This document shows positions 48,885 through 59,831 of a DNA stretch of 64,000 bases, piece by piece. This stretch comes from Trifolium pratense (taxonomy: Eukaryota; Streptophyta; Magnoliopsida; Fabales; Fabaceae), in NCBI RefSeq assembly GCF_020283565.1, contig NC_060063.1, positions 50,149,726-50,213,725 on the forward strand. The letters are read 5' to 3'. Numbering within the stretch: the first letter of the stretch is position 1; every line of letters starts with the position of its first letter. Position numbers and translations under genes: made by a program. The notes beneath the pieces are model-generated. The model saw only the letters and a list, made by a program, of their open reading frames with translations. It made no database searches and had not been told where the DNA came from.

Positions 48885-50320
48885 GGTGATCTACATTATA
48901 AGAAAGTGAAGATATAAGTATTAAATAATTTTAAGTCATATTTAATTAGGCCTTTAATTAAACATGCGCCTCCCACTATTTTACTCAAAACAAATGACCC
49001 TCGACATTTGATTCGGAAAATCCCGTTGGAAGATTTTCTAGTGGGAATGAGATTCATATTTTACTGTGTTCTAAGTCAGCGTTGGACTGATTACACAAAA
49101 CATAGTTATTTTAGGTAGGAAACTTCTTTCCAATTGTATCTCATACAACTCTCATATCCTTTCCGTTGGGTGAATAACACTTATTCTAATCCATCATATG
49201 GAGTAACCCAACACTTGCTTCTAAAATCATATAATCATATTATATTTCTTTTAGTTAAGTTAGACCCAATGAATAGCAATCGGGTAAACTAGTTACCTCA
49301 CCGCAACTTATCAATATAGACAATGCACTTTACGTTGGCAAAACCTACATTGATTGATATTGATCTTGAAGGGTGCTATTCTTTGGAAAGCATAAAACTT
49401 AATATAGATTCTTTTGAGGGTTTTATTTAATTAGATCTCACCTCACCACGGCTTACATACAATAACGTCACTCCAATCATAACATGCATCAACATACATA
49501 ATATAATAAAATGACATGGTTATGGCCCCTAGCGAAATTTTGTTCCCTCAAGCCAATGAGAGAACCTATGCTATTCCTAAGAACGATCTATGCTTCTCCA
49601 AGTTAGATCTCCATGGCTGTCCTTCCTATCCTATTTACTAATTTTATATTACATTACTATAAGAATACTCGCGTTACATGCGAGGGAGTATGAGATGAGA
49701 AGAGAATTACATCAAGAGATATAAGAGAGGCACGACACGCAAGCCGTATTTAAAATCCCAAACAAAACAAAATAAAAGGACTAAGGAGATAACCATTCAA
49801 CATGCAATTCAATAACAATAAACACATAGTTATTATCATTAAATTAGCCCAATTAATAAAATACCATGATGAGCACAACACTTGTATTCTGTTTCAGGAT
49901 ACAAACCCTAATTGCATCAACGTTTGATGCTCGGATATGAACCCTAGCCGTTTCTATTTTCATAACAACATAACACTTACATTGTTATGAACCCTAATAC
50001 AACGGTCACACATCAAAACGTTTCAGGACTGCTAGTTCTAGATGAACGATCGGATATATGATGCTTCACCGTGAACGGTTCCGAAGCTCACGCTCACAAT
50101 CATCCAAATTAAACGCCAATCACTTAAACATTCGAATGAATGACACGATCAGTGTATCACATACACCGATGCGTCGTATCAGAATTATATATCACATATA
50201 TATTTTAAAACCGATCAATCAAATTTTATTAATCCTTGTTATTATTATTATTAATACCGATTCAAAACCATATTAATAAAACAGTAATAAGCAACAAACC
50301 GATTCATGGTTTCACAAGTG
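48885..50320 (-). other. C4 5' leader, 1.4 kb
   Basis: Non-coding DNA between the PBS and gag start. It is unusually long for a copia leader and has no large frame. An ATT repeat lies near 50237. Confidence 0.65.
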
Positions 50321-50332
50321 GCTCTGATACTA
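50321..50332 (-). other. C4 primer-binding site
   Basis: The minus strand reads TAGTATCAGAGC, one mismatch from the initiator-methionine tRNA complement, directly inside the 5' LTR. Confidence 0.8.
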
Positions 50333-50333
50333 G

Positions 50334-51600
50334 TGAAGGAAAATCGTAGCAAAACAGAGATGTAAAACGCAGCGGAAATTAAAATTTTCCTTCGATGGAT
50401 CCTTGCGAATGGACATCATCAGGGTTTCGGTTATTACCTTTGAAGAACAAATTCCTCGATTCTGAGTTGATCACAAGCACCGCACGATCGCAGCACCTCT
50501 AGCCGGTCCACACGAACAGTTTCCGTTCACCTCTTAGTGCTAGCTGCAAGACGACGGTAGAGGGAGATTTAGTGCGGTTAGGGTTTTAGAGAATTTTAGG
50601 GTTTCTCCAAAATTCGGATTATGTGTGTAACAACAAGACTGAATTGCATAAGGCTCTATTTATAGAATTTCTTATGTTGTCTTCAGGCCAAAGCGGTTAT
50701 TGGACTTTGCAAGCCCAATAACCTATTGTTACTAATCGCACCCCACTAATAAGTCATACTTATTTCTCCCGTCATTAACTGTCCTTATGTGTGTGACCCT
50801 GTAGATTCCTATGACGTTGGCAATAATATTAATCTCAATATTATAAACAGTGAGCGGTATCTAGCAACACATCACTGCTACCCAAGTCACAAGAATGTCA
50901 CGTGATCTGACAAACCTTTCCGTGATAAATATCTTGTGTATAATTACCCTTTTACCCTTATGTCTATATTGAACACAAGGCATAGTATGTCACCCTTGCT
51001 AAGTTCAATATTGGGCCCATAGACATATCTCCTGTTATGTAGGAGGGGCAAATTCCATCTAAGTCACTCATGTCCCTCAGCATGATTCGTGGAATACCCA
51101 TCAACCAACTTTATAGTCATCCTGTTACGGATAACGTTTGAATGGCAACAAGGTAATACACTCCTACATCTAGTGTACATAGTGATTTCAGGTCGAAGGG
51201 TGGAATACACCACTTATCACTCTGAGAATATTTTATGACATTTCATAACACACTATGTAGTATTCTCACGGTGGGTCAATCCGATACAAATGTTACCCTT
51301 AACATTTATATCTATGTGAAGACTTGATAACTCTTTATCTATGATCCGTGAGATGTGATCATCAGTCTACCAACATAATAGCCTCTATGCTTTAATGTTA
51401 TCCCATTTCACTTTAAAGCTTGACTACGGATGCCATAAGAATAGTGTTCTTAACGTTCCACTTAACGAACTAACTATTCTAGGGACTTTATTATTTTAAC
51501 ACATAAACATAATAAAGAAGAGCCTTTATTTAATAAATGAATTATTCAATACAAGTATCATGCAATCATAAATAATTAGCCTCTAGGGCTTACACCAACA
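50334..51600 (-). mobile_element. C4 5' LTR
   Basis: On the minus strand it starts TGTTGGTGTAAGCCCTAG at 51600 and ends TTTTCCTTCA at 50334, 1267 bp. The flanking five bases are GAAAT (51601-51605). No 3' LTR exists in the window. Confidence 0.85.
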
Positions 51601-51875
51601 GAAATATGTTATTGTATATCTCTAAAAAAATAGTCAAGGTTGCACAAATAGGAAAATACAAATCATGTTTTAAAAAAAGGAAAGAAGAAAACAAAAGAAT
51701 ATATCTAAATGACACTAGCATGATATGAAATCATCCGGTGTATAGCCCATCATGAAATGCATTTTTATTTACATGTCATCTACCTTGTTTCCATGTCAGT
51801 GTATAGCCCATCATTGCTGAGAATTGGTTCTATTTCCAATTCAAAGACATTGAAAAAATTTAAAAAAGCACAATA
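51601..51875. other. Short non-coding flank between C4 and C5
   Basis: It contains a duplicated phrase GTGTATAGCCCATCAT (near 51739 and 51800). TCTCTAAAAAAATAGT at about 51617 resembles a Helitron 5' end and could pair with the 3' end at 60356 if C5 is removed; this is weak. Confidence 0.35.
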
Positions 51876-52599
51876 TGTTATGAACTATTCCTAGAGAATA
51901 ACAAGAATAAAGAAGAAAAGATGAAGGAGAGAAAGAGAAGAGAGAATAGACTCTTGTATTGTTCTATTCAAGGTATATGTTTTACATTGTGAGATAGTCA
52001 TATATATATAGGAGATTACATGGGCCAAGAATATGGGCCTAGACTAATGGACATCCACATCTATACTATTCATAACACTCCCCCTTGGATGTTCATCGAT
52101 GATATGCCTCATTAAAACCTTACTATTAAAAACCCAGTGGGAAAAATCATAGTGAAGGAAAAAGAGTACAACATCCTTTGTGTGTGAACTGCCTCGTTAA
52201 AAACCTTACCAGGAAAACCCAGTGGGACAAAACCACGGTGAAGGGAAAAAGAGTGCAGAACATATTTATATCTCCCCCTCATAAAGACAATTATATATGA
52301 GACGAAGAAACTCAAATAATCTTATGTAGTTGTAGTAGTTGCTCAAAAGTTTTACTTGAAGTTGACTTTGTAGAAAGACCTGTCTTATCTTCTTTATCAT
52401 ATATACTCTTCTCCAAATATGTAGTTTGTGCGACATTATCTTCATGTTGAATCGTTGCAAGAACCCTTTAGAAGAAAACTCACAAATTCTTGTATCTGAT
52501 GAATCATATACTTCAACCAAATCACATTCTTGATTTATCTTCTATAGTGCTCATCTTTCCTCATCATTTTATTTCATGAGATTGTTATTGTTGTTTGTT

Positions 52600-53923
52600 T
52601 CATAGATCTCCATGAGTAATTGTACTTCTTCATGTGAACATATAGTTTGTTTGTGATCTATACCTTTACGAGGATTAAACAAATTACTTGCATATCTAAA
52701 ATAGCAAAGTATATACTTGATGATATATTGACAACAAATAATAGGTTAACAATGTATTTGTCCCCATTAGAACCAAAATGTGGTGCTTCAGGACCAATTA
52801 GTTCTTCACCATTTACTTGAACTATAAAATGGCATTTGTTTACACCGGCGATCTTACAAAAATTAGGGTACTTAACTGATCTTATAGAATCATTTTAGAA
52901 CCTTTTGTATATAAGCTTCATGATTCACAAAATATTATTCAAATATTTATTTTGTAATAAATGACAATATCTCAAGCTCTTCAGGAGTCTCTTGATGATA
53001 TAATCTTAAACAAATTTATGGCCAAATATTTTCTTAAAATGAACAAATTGTCATTTTCATATTTCTCACTTAGAAATATTCAACAAGAATATTATACAAC
53101 ATGTATATATATTGCTCGAGTATATAAGGAGACTTATTCATGTTTATTAAGTCATTTCTCCAATAGTTTATGTATATGTTTCAGGAAAATTAAATCCTTC
53201 TGGGATTTTCATATAATCATCATTATCAAGTGAGACATTCAAACACATTGTAACACATATATGCAACTAAACTTAATCAATAAAGAAGTTCTGAATTCAC
53301 TTCAGGTGAATACGCCTCTTGAAAAATTAATGGTAGACGTTTATCATTATTTTATTTTCGCGCGAAAACTAATTTGTACTAATTATTTTCATCTTTAGGT
53401 GTATGGACTGATGGTCCAACAACCTTTTGCTTTGCAAAGCTAGTTTAATAGTTTCAATCACGTCTACCTATCTAGTCAATAATTTCATTGTCTATAATCT
53501 TTAATAGACTTTGATTCATGATCCTCATTGTCATTTGTCACATATAGCGCTTTATTATATGCAAAAATCTTGTCAACGTTGACTTCATCTCAGTTCCATC
53601 GTATTTATTGAGATCTCTTTATTTTCATATCTTTCAGGTACCTGATAAGTTCTTCTGGAACTCGGAAAATCAATTATTCATATCCTCACTTGGGTCATCT
53701 TTGTTTTTAGCTCATTTTCTTATTTGAGGATTTTTATCAGTGGAACCGATTTGCTTACCATGCTTCACGTGTGGTTAAGAATCATTTGCAATATTAGATT
53801 GTCCGACAGGGACATTTATTTTTATCGGAGCATTAGCAACTATTGATTGATTTCATAAACTTTGCAAATGAGTTATATTTTGAACATTTGGTTCAAGCTA
53901 TTTTATATGAGGATCAAGATGAG

Positions 53924-53988
<65 letters not shown>

Positions 53989-54450
53989 TTATTTTAAGTG
54001 ATTCATTTGAACTTTTGGTTCATATTTTTTTTTAGCTGCTTATTCCCTCCCCGTAATATTGGGAAAACTAATTCATCACTTGAAAATTAGCCTTCTGGGC
54101 TATAAACAAGTCCCTTGTTGGCTCGATATAATTTATAAGGGATGAAGAGTTATATCAAATATATTTTTCCAATATTCTTTTACGACCCAATTAAATGCAT
54201 TATATTGGAGCAATTGAGACGTACCCAACACATCCAAAAATGTTTATATATGGGAAATTAGGGTTATAAACCAAAACTCAAATAAATTAGGGGAGAGCTT
54301 ATGTATATAATAATTTGTTGGCATGATGCTATTTAATATCTCAACATACATGTTTGAGTGTTCCCAACTATAACTTAGAAGTTACGATCTCATAAGTATC
54401 GCTCGTGTAATTAACTTTAGACGTCTAAAGAATGGATCTTCAAGTCCATT
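52600..54450 (-). pseudogene. pol: C5 pol remnants (integrase C-terminus, RT, RNase H)
   Basis: Fragments can be read on the minus strand in several phases. Near 54120-54300 is the integrase-to-RT region (NSIMPTNYYIHKLSPNLFEF). Near 53400-53640 is the RT start (a DNEDHEP-like run and GPSVHTPKDE). Near 53200 is DDYMKIPEGFNFPE, matching the copia RT phrase for proline/glycine-rich 'MKIPEGF'. Near 52840 is GVNKCHFIVQVNGEELIGPE. Every phase is interrupted repeatedly. Simple AAT repeats fill 53925-53988. Confidence 0.65.
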
Positions 54451-55783
54451 ATTTTTTGTTTGTATGAACATATTCTACAAGATGGTCAGTATAAATTTCA
54501 ATTAACATATGATACTTATCAAATACTTTCTAGAATAATATATATAAAATAAGCTCTTAAAAATAATCTCACAAACTTCTGGTTGTGAGTTTATAACAAA
54601 CATACATGTGACCATTTAGTTGATGCATCAATTAAAATTTTAGGAATCTAATCGGTCCACATGATCGATGTATTGATTTACAAATATCACCTTATATATA
54701 TATTCTAAAAAATAAAAGATGCTCATTTACTTAATTTATCAACTTCTTTCGGGAACTAGTAACACATAAAACTTATTAGATTGAAGAAACTTCAGGCCCT
54801 TCAATTCATATAAAATTATTTTATATTTCACATCATAATAGATTCGGGATGACCCATCCGATCTTGCCAATTACAAACTTAATATGATTTAAATTGTAAA
54901 CTTTTGGTTTACTTAAACATATATGTGCTTGAGTTGCACTAATATTATAAGTATGTCCCACACTAGAGACAAAAATTGATAACGCGCGTGTCTCGTAATA
55001 TAGAGATACAAGATCTCCTCCATTACTTGTTTCAATATGATATTTATTCATGTGAATATCCTCCAAGCATATATACTAAATTTCTTTAAAACTTTAAAAT
55101 ATACAATACATTAGCAAAGTGTAACTTTGTTTCTCGATATAACAATGTACTGGCTCTTCTGGAGCTTCAATAATTTTTGTACTATAAAATATAAAATTTA
55201 ATTTTTCATGAATAGTAGTATCGATGAATATTTTCAAGCTAAACAAATATGTTTCTACAAAAAAATCTTTTCGGTTTTTTTTTATAAGCAAAAAAATCTT
55301 TTCGGTGGAACACAATAAAAAATAGTAATAATTTATTTGTAATAAAGTATAACAAAATAATGTTTATGTGAATTTCAGTAGAATTAGAAATTAAAATATA
55401 GTAACAATTAAAAGATTTTAAAATTAAAATCAATAAATTGATTTAAATATGTAACCGAATAATTAAAATCAGTTTATGTTTGCAAAGAATAATTTGTGTG
55501 TTTTTTTTTTTTTAAGAGCAAAGAATAATCATTATTATGAGAGGAAAAAAAACGTATGAACCATGCATTCAATCATGAGTTTAATATATCAATAATATCC
55601 ATCCAATGTATGTACAATAATGGATATACAAACCATTCTAGAACTTTTTTTTTTCTAAGTTGCTACTTCAAGAGCATATTCAAGAGACATAAATAATTTT
55701 TCTATTGATTTCCTTTAATTTTGGTCCATCTCATACCAAGATCAAATATATCATATAGATTGTAATCATGTTGTAAAATTTTA
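54451..55783 (-). other. C5 interior with little readable coding
   Basis: AT-rich DNA where protease and the integrase core would be expected. Short frames (54833-55066, 55094-55433) lack recognisable motifs. One hairpin of the array type (GCTC-TTCTG-GAGC) occurs at about 55151. Confidence 0.5.
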
Positions 55784-56701
55784 TAAGTTCTTCAGGAACT
55801 TAACAATATATCTCTATCAACAATGGCTATGGAAAATTACAATTTTCCAATCCTTCTGAAATACTTGATATTAAATTTTTGCTTATAAGAACTATATCTT
55901 TAGGGATATTATATTAAAATATTAGTTCTTCAAGAATTATACCACCAATATTCATAAACATTGATTATGGAAAAAATTTCTTGAGCGATACTACAAGAAA
56001 TGCTTTAATATTAAATTTTAAGTTCTTCAAGAACTATACAAATAATTTTTCATTAACAATGGTTCGGGAAATCCATATTCTTTGAGTAATCCATCGGAGA
56101 TCATTATTATTAAAGCATTAGTTCTTCAAGAACTATATCACAAGTGATATTCATAATGATTAAGAATAATTTATTCCTTGTGCATTCAATTGGATTTTCC
56201 CTTTTTCTTCTTTAGTTCTTCGGGAACTAGTTTGTCTACTTTTTATTCTTTTTTTTTCACTTCTAGTGAGAAGTCGAAATTTTAAAATTAACACGACCAT
56301 GACTATTATCACGACCATGACAACAATATTTTTTTCATGGTAATCGTGTGTTACTACATTCACTTCTAGGAATGGAGTAACATCAGTGGATCGGATTTCA
56401 TTCACTTCTGGGAATGATTTTTCATTCATTTATCATTGATATATACTATCATCAAATAATAAAATTAAGCAAATAATTAGATAAGCATAGTAAACACAGT
56501 CTAATAAAAGATAATTCCAATTATTTTTATTAATACTAATATAATGTAACGTACTAAAATTTTATAATGCAAATTAAATAGTAACATAATGAAATTAATA
56601 ATAATTATAATGTAACATATGCTATGAATGAGATTAATTAGTAACTTATTGAAAATAAATTGGAATATTTTTATGCTTTACAATATGATGATATGTATCA
56701 A

Positions 56702-56746
<45 letters not shown>

Positions 56747-57526
56747 TATTTATTTTTAATCAATATGATATGCTTAGATTATACATTAGTATTATTATAG
56801 TTATTATTATTATTATAACGGTAAATAAAAATAAATTCAATAAAATTTATAAATAGCCAAAACTCTAAAAAAAAATGATAATGCTATCCTTCAGGGATGC
56901 ATGTATATGTATATTGAATTCTTCTGGAATTCATAAGAAATAATTCAAAGGAAGTTCTTCAAGAACTATATAACATCGTTATAATGTAAAAATAATCATT
57001 TATGTAATTCTTCAGGAATGCATACAACATCGAGTTCTTTAGGAACTGTATAACATATATTATAATGTAAGAGGAATATATATTGGTGCAATCCTTCAGG
57101 GATGCATATAGATTGAATTCTTATGGAATTCAAAATGAATAAAATAATATTATATAAAAATTTGCAATCCTTCAGGGATGCATAAATATATTGAATTATT
57201 CATGAGTTCTTTAAAAATTCTATAAAAATTCACGAGTTCTTCAGGGATGCATAAATATATTGAATTATTCATCAATTATTTTGTACATCCTTCAGGGATG
57301 TGTCCCAATTGAATTCATCAAGATTTCATGGAGAACAAAATTTGGATTTTTAAATTCTTTAAGAACTATATAATAGATCAAATCAATTATTTTTCCAATC
57401 CTTCAGGGATTGATATTTTAGAAGCATAGTCTTATGAATCTTCAGATTCATATTTTAAAATTTCATCACACTATGAATCTTCAGGATTCATATTTTAAAA
57501 GTTTCACTACGATACTTCTGGATCGT
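55784..57526 (-). repeat. Array of about twenty hairpins with a TTC(A/T)G-type loop in the C5 leader/gag region
   Basis: Units have different stems around a constant loop. Examples on +: TAAGTTC-TTCAG-GAACTTA (55784-55802), TGAATTC-TTCTG-GAATTCA (56915-56933), ACATCC-TTCAG-GGATGT (57285-57301), CAATCC-TTCAG-GGATTG (57396-57412), ATGAATC-TTCAG-GATTCAT (57473-57491). Spacing is commonly 30-100 bp with AT-rich linkers. It occupies the place where gag should be. An ATT repeat sits at 56705-56745. Confidence 0.85.
56160..56429 (-). pseudogene. C5 gag C-terminal fragment
   Basis: An 89-codon frame starts MNEKSFPEVNEIRS and runs into a frame-shifted region; this resembles the linker before the Arg/Gly-rich nucleocapsid of one copia lineage (a PEVNA-type phrase). 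No CCHC knuckle remains and the upstream capsid domain is not readable. Confidence 0.45.
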
Positions 57527-57635
57527 AGGCTGCGAATCAATATAAAAAAAACGAAAAAAATAGAATAAAAAAATACAAGAAATAAAATTATCACCTCCCA
57601 TGGTTGCTATACCTTTCTTGAGAAGGGAGAGAGAC

Positions 57636-57651
57636 TATCGTGCTGATAACG
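57636..57651 (-). other. C5 primer-binding site, not the usual iMet type
   Basis: Next to the 5' LTR the minus strand reads CGTTATCAGCACGATA. It lacks the TGGTATCAGAGC used by every other LTR element with a PBS here. Confidence 0.6.
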
Positions 57652-58010
57652 TGTTGTGAACTATTCCTAGAGAATAACAAGAATAAAGAAGAAAAGATGA
57701 AGGAGCGAAAGAGAAGAGAGAATAGACTCTTGTATTGTTCTATTCAAGGTATATGTTTTACATTGTGAGATAGTCATATATATAGGAGATTACATGGGCC
57801 AAGAATATGGGCCTAGACTAATGGACATCCACATCTATATTATTCATAGAAAATTGCTTTTTTCGCCCCCATGTTCCTCTTAAACCCCCCAAAAATCCCA
57901 AAATAACCTCGAATTTGGGGGGTTTAGGAAGCTATGGATCCTAGGATCCGAAATATATTATGTGTGGTTCGTGGGATCCGAAACAAGCCAATTATAGATG
58001 GGAACACGTT

Positions 58011-58012
<2 letters not shown>

Positions 58013-58048
<36 letters not shown>

Positions 58049-58049
58049 C
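58013..58049 (+). repeat. Poly-G tract, 37 bases
   Basis: An uninterrupted run of G, with a second run of about 11-12 G near the other MULE end (59791-59801). The glycine-rich frames 57934-58324 are its shadow. Confidence 0.9.
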
Positions 58050-58102
58050 GAAAATTGTGCTTATCCGTTGGTTTGGAGTCTATAGTCCAAAACCAATTAT
58101 TG

Positions 58103-58222
58103 TCGGATTCTGCGAACCGAAATGGTCACGAAAATCACAGGTTTGGATCCTGCGAACCGAAATGGTCACGAAAATCACAGGTTTGGATCCTGCGAACCGA
58201 AATGGTCACTAAAATTACAGGT
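58103..58222 (+). repeat. Three 40 bp tandem repeats near the MULE left end
   Basis: The unit is GGATCCTGCGAACCGAAATG followed by GTCACGAAAATCACAGGTTT. Three copies; the first has GGATTC and the third has two changes. It is followed by the palindrome GGAGTGTACAGTCC. Confidence 0.88.
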
Positions 58223-58469
58223 TTGGAGTGTACAGTCCAAAATCAAGTTTTCTGCAGAAATTTTTTACAGTTTTACAGGCCAACATTATGCATATTCGGA
58301 ATTTGCTCTTTTGCACTAAATTAAAAGTTAAAAATAATCATTGTCATTACATATGATAACTTCAAACATAATCAAATAAATCACAACTTCAAACTCTAAA
58401 ACGTAAATTACAACTTCAAACTTAAAAACAATTCAAGCAAAATGAGTTCGTCTTCATTTGGCTCCATCT

Positions 58470-59033
58470 TCATTTGTCTCTCACAACTACAGGATCATCT
58501 TCATTTGTTTCCATCTTCATGTCAGCTTTTTCATTCTTCATGAGTTCGTCAAACTCAACCATCTGGTCCATAAATGTATCCTCCCAAGTCTCAGCCTCTG
58601 GCGCCCTATGATTTTTCCATTCCTTACAAGTTGGAGGCAGTGGACACTCAACCTTCAATTTAACATACACAAAATGGTTTGGAACCATACGAACACACAT
58701 AATGCGTGCAGATGGATCCAACGGTGGACGACCGCGCAGTGGAAAATAGGTTTCACAATAACCAATCTCGTGTTTAGTTAATAAAACTACAACGCGGTTG
58801 TAGGCCATTGCAAGGATATGCCCCATATCTGATTTCACAATCACCATAGTAAATCCAGCATTTATAGCCTCTTTTTTGCACCATTCGATCATCTCATCTC
58901 GGATCTTATACTTTTCACACTTAAAAAAATAATTGGCAGTGTTAACCAAAATATTTACGGGTTCAACTACATTAGGTTGTGCAATGTCGGGTTCATCGAT
59001 GTTCGGTTTCATTTCAAACGGAGGTTCGGCCAT
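58470..59033 (-). CDS. MULE-borne chimera: FAR1-like N-terminus joined to an OTU-like C-terminus
   Basis: ATG at 59033 (MAEPPFEMKPN). Residues about 35-65 (YKIRDEMIEWCKKEAINAGF) resemble the FAR1/MULE DNA-binding N-terminal region. From about residue 70 (MGHILAMAYNRVVVLLTKHE, then MVPNHFVYVKLKVECPLPPT) it resembles the C-terminal half of OTU-like cysteine proteases carried by plant MULEs, with the NHF of the catalytic His. The OTU Cys motif (DGxC), the FAR1 zinc ligands and the whole transposase core are missing, so an internal deletion has joined the two ends in frame. No stop or shift disrupts it. Catalysis is unlikely; expression is unknown. Confidence 0.65.
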   Translation of the reverse strand: MAEPPFEMKPNIDEPDIAQPNVVEPVNILVNTANYFFKCEKYKIRDEMIEWCKKEAINAGFTMVIVKSDMGHILAMAYNRVVVLLTKHEIGYCETYFPLRGRPPLDPSARIMCVRMVPNHFVYVKLKVECPLPPTCKEWKNHRAPEAETWEDTFMDQMVEFDELMKNEKADMKMETNEDDPVVVRDK

Positions 59034-59429
59034 CACAAACCCTACCTATCACAATAAATTTCAAAATTTTAAAAAGCTGTCCAGTTTGGCATGTGGGATC
59101 CGAAATGGGTTCGGATTGTATGAGCCAAACGCGACTGCGATCATAAAACCATGAAAATTGAAAAAATTAACGGTTTAAAGTGCTTATTACCTCTTGTATG
59201 ACTCCAATTGAGTATTGCGCCCCTCTTTGAGTGAATAAACGTTGCTTTCAAGTCTCTGATACGCCAAAAAAATCGCCCTAGCTCCAAAGCTCCCAATTGA
59301 GTGTCCAAGTGGTTATGAAAGTGCAACTTCTGAAATATAGGCTATATAGACTCTATTCGGATCCTACACAGCGAATATGAGCGTTTCCGGTTGGTAGAAT
59401 CCGAAATGATGCAAAATTTTAAAAATCAA

Positions 59430-59755
59430 AGCATTTCGGATTGTACAATCCAAAATCAAGTTTTCCTGGGGAAATCATCAACGATGTACAAGTCAGGCAT
59501 AGCCAGCCAATGGCTTGTTTAAACTGGTTTCGGATTGTATGGTCCATATCAAACAAGTTTCGGCTTCCATACTCCAAAACCGTTAAAAATAAGGACGTTC
59601 GGATTGTACAGTCCAAACCCAGGTTTTCCTGGGCAAAACATCACGTACAAGGCAGGCATAACCAGCCAATTGTTTGTTTAAACTGATTTCGGATTGTATG
59701 GACCATAACAAACAAATTTCGGATTCTAGAGTCCAAACGCATTTATAGGGTCAAA
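59430..59755 (+). repeat. Subterminal palindromes at the MULE right end
   Basis: Motifs of the form TTCGGATTGTACAATCCAAA recur at about 59435, 59530, 59597 and 59690, each an inverted repeat centred on TGTACA or TGTATG. Copies of the same class are at 58071-58095 and 58221-58240 near the left end. Confidence 0.8.
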
Positions 59756-59831
59756 ATGGTCACTTTAGGGGGCCTTGGAGGAAACAATGAGGGGGGGGGG
59801 GAAGCAATTTTTTCTTATTCATAACACAATA

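Larger units (their letters stand above)
57849..59814. mobile_element. Mutator-like element (MULE), deletion derivative
   Basis: Inserted in C5's 5' LTR with a perfect 9 bp TSD TTATTCATA (57840-57848 and 59815-59823), the Mutator superfamily signature. Ends are GAAAATTGCTTTTTTCGCCCCC and, inverted, GAAAAAATTGCTTCCCCCCCC: a short terminal inverted repeat. Both flanks carry palindromic subterminal motifs. It encodes one 188-residue frame and no MULE transposase core, so it is non-autonomous. Confidence 0.87.
51876..59826 (-). mobile_element. C5: short-LTR Ty1/copia element with decayed interior
   Basis: LTRs of about 200 bp (TGTTATGAACTATTCC...CTATTCATAACA on +) lie at 51876-52077 and 57652-59826, the latter split by a MULE. 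TSD CAATA at 51871-51875 and 59827-59831 is perfect. The PPT at 52078-52090 reads CATCCAAGGGGGAG on the minus strand. The LTRs show about four differences in 200 bp, yet gag and pol are full of stops and shifts. Confidence 0.92.

Noticed and set aside
52960..53665. Extra members of the TTCAG hairpin array near 52975 and 53649
   Set aside because: These fall in pol remnants where the minus strand reads a Pro-Glu-Glu codon run, so coding explains the motif.
55784..57526. CRISPR-like array
   Set aside because: Plant nuclear context, no fixed repeat of 24-40 bp; units are hairpins with differing stems.
57934..58324. Glycine-rich open frames around 58.0 kb
   Set aside because: They are translations of the poly-G tract and of the 40 bp tandem repeats; no family resemblance.
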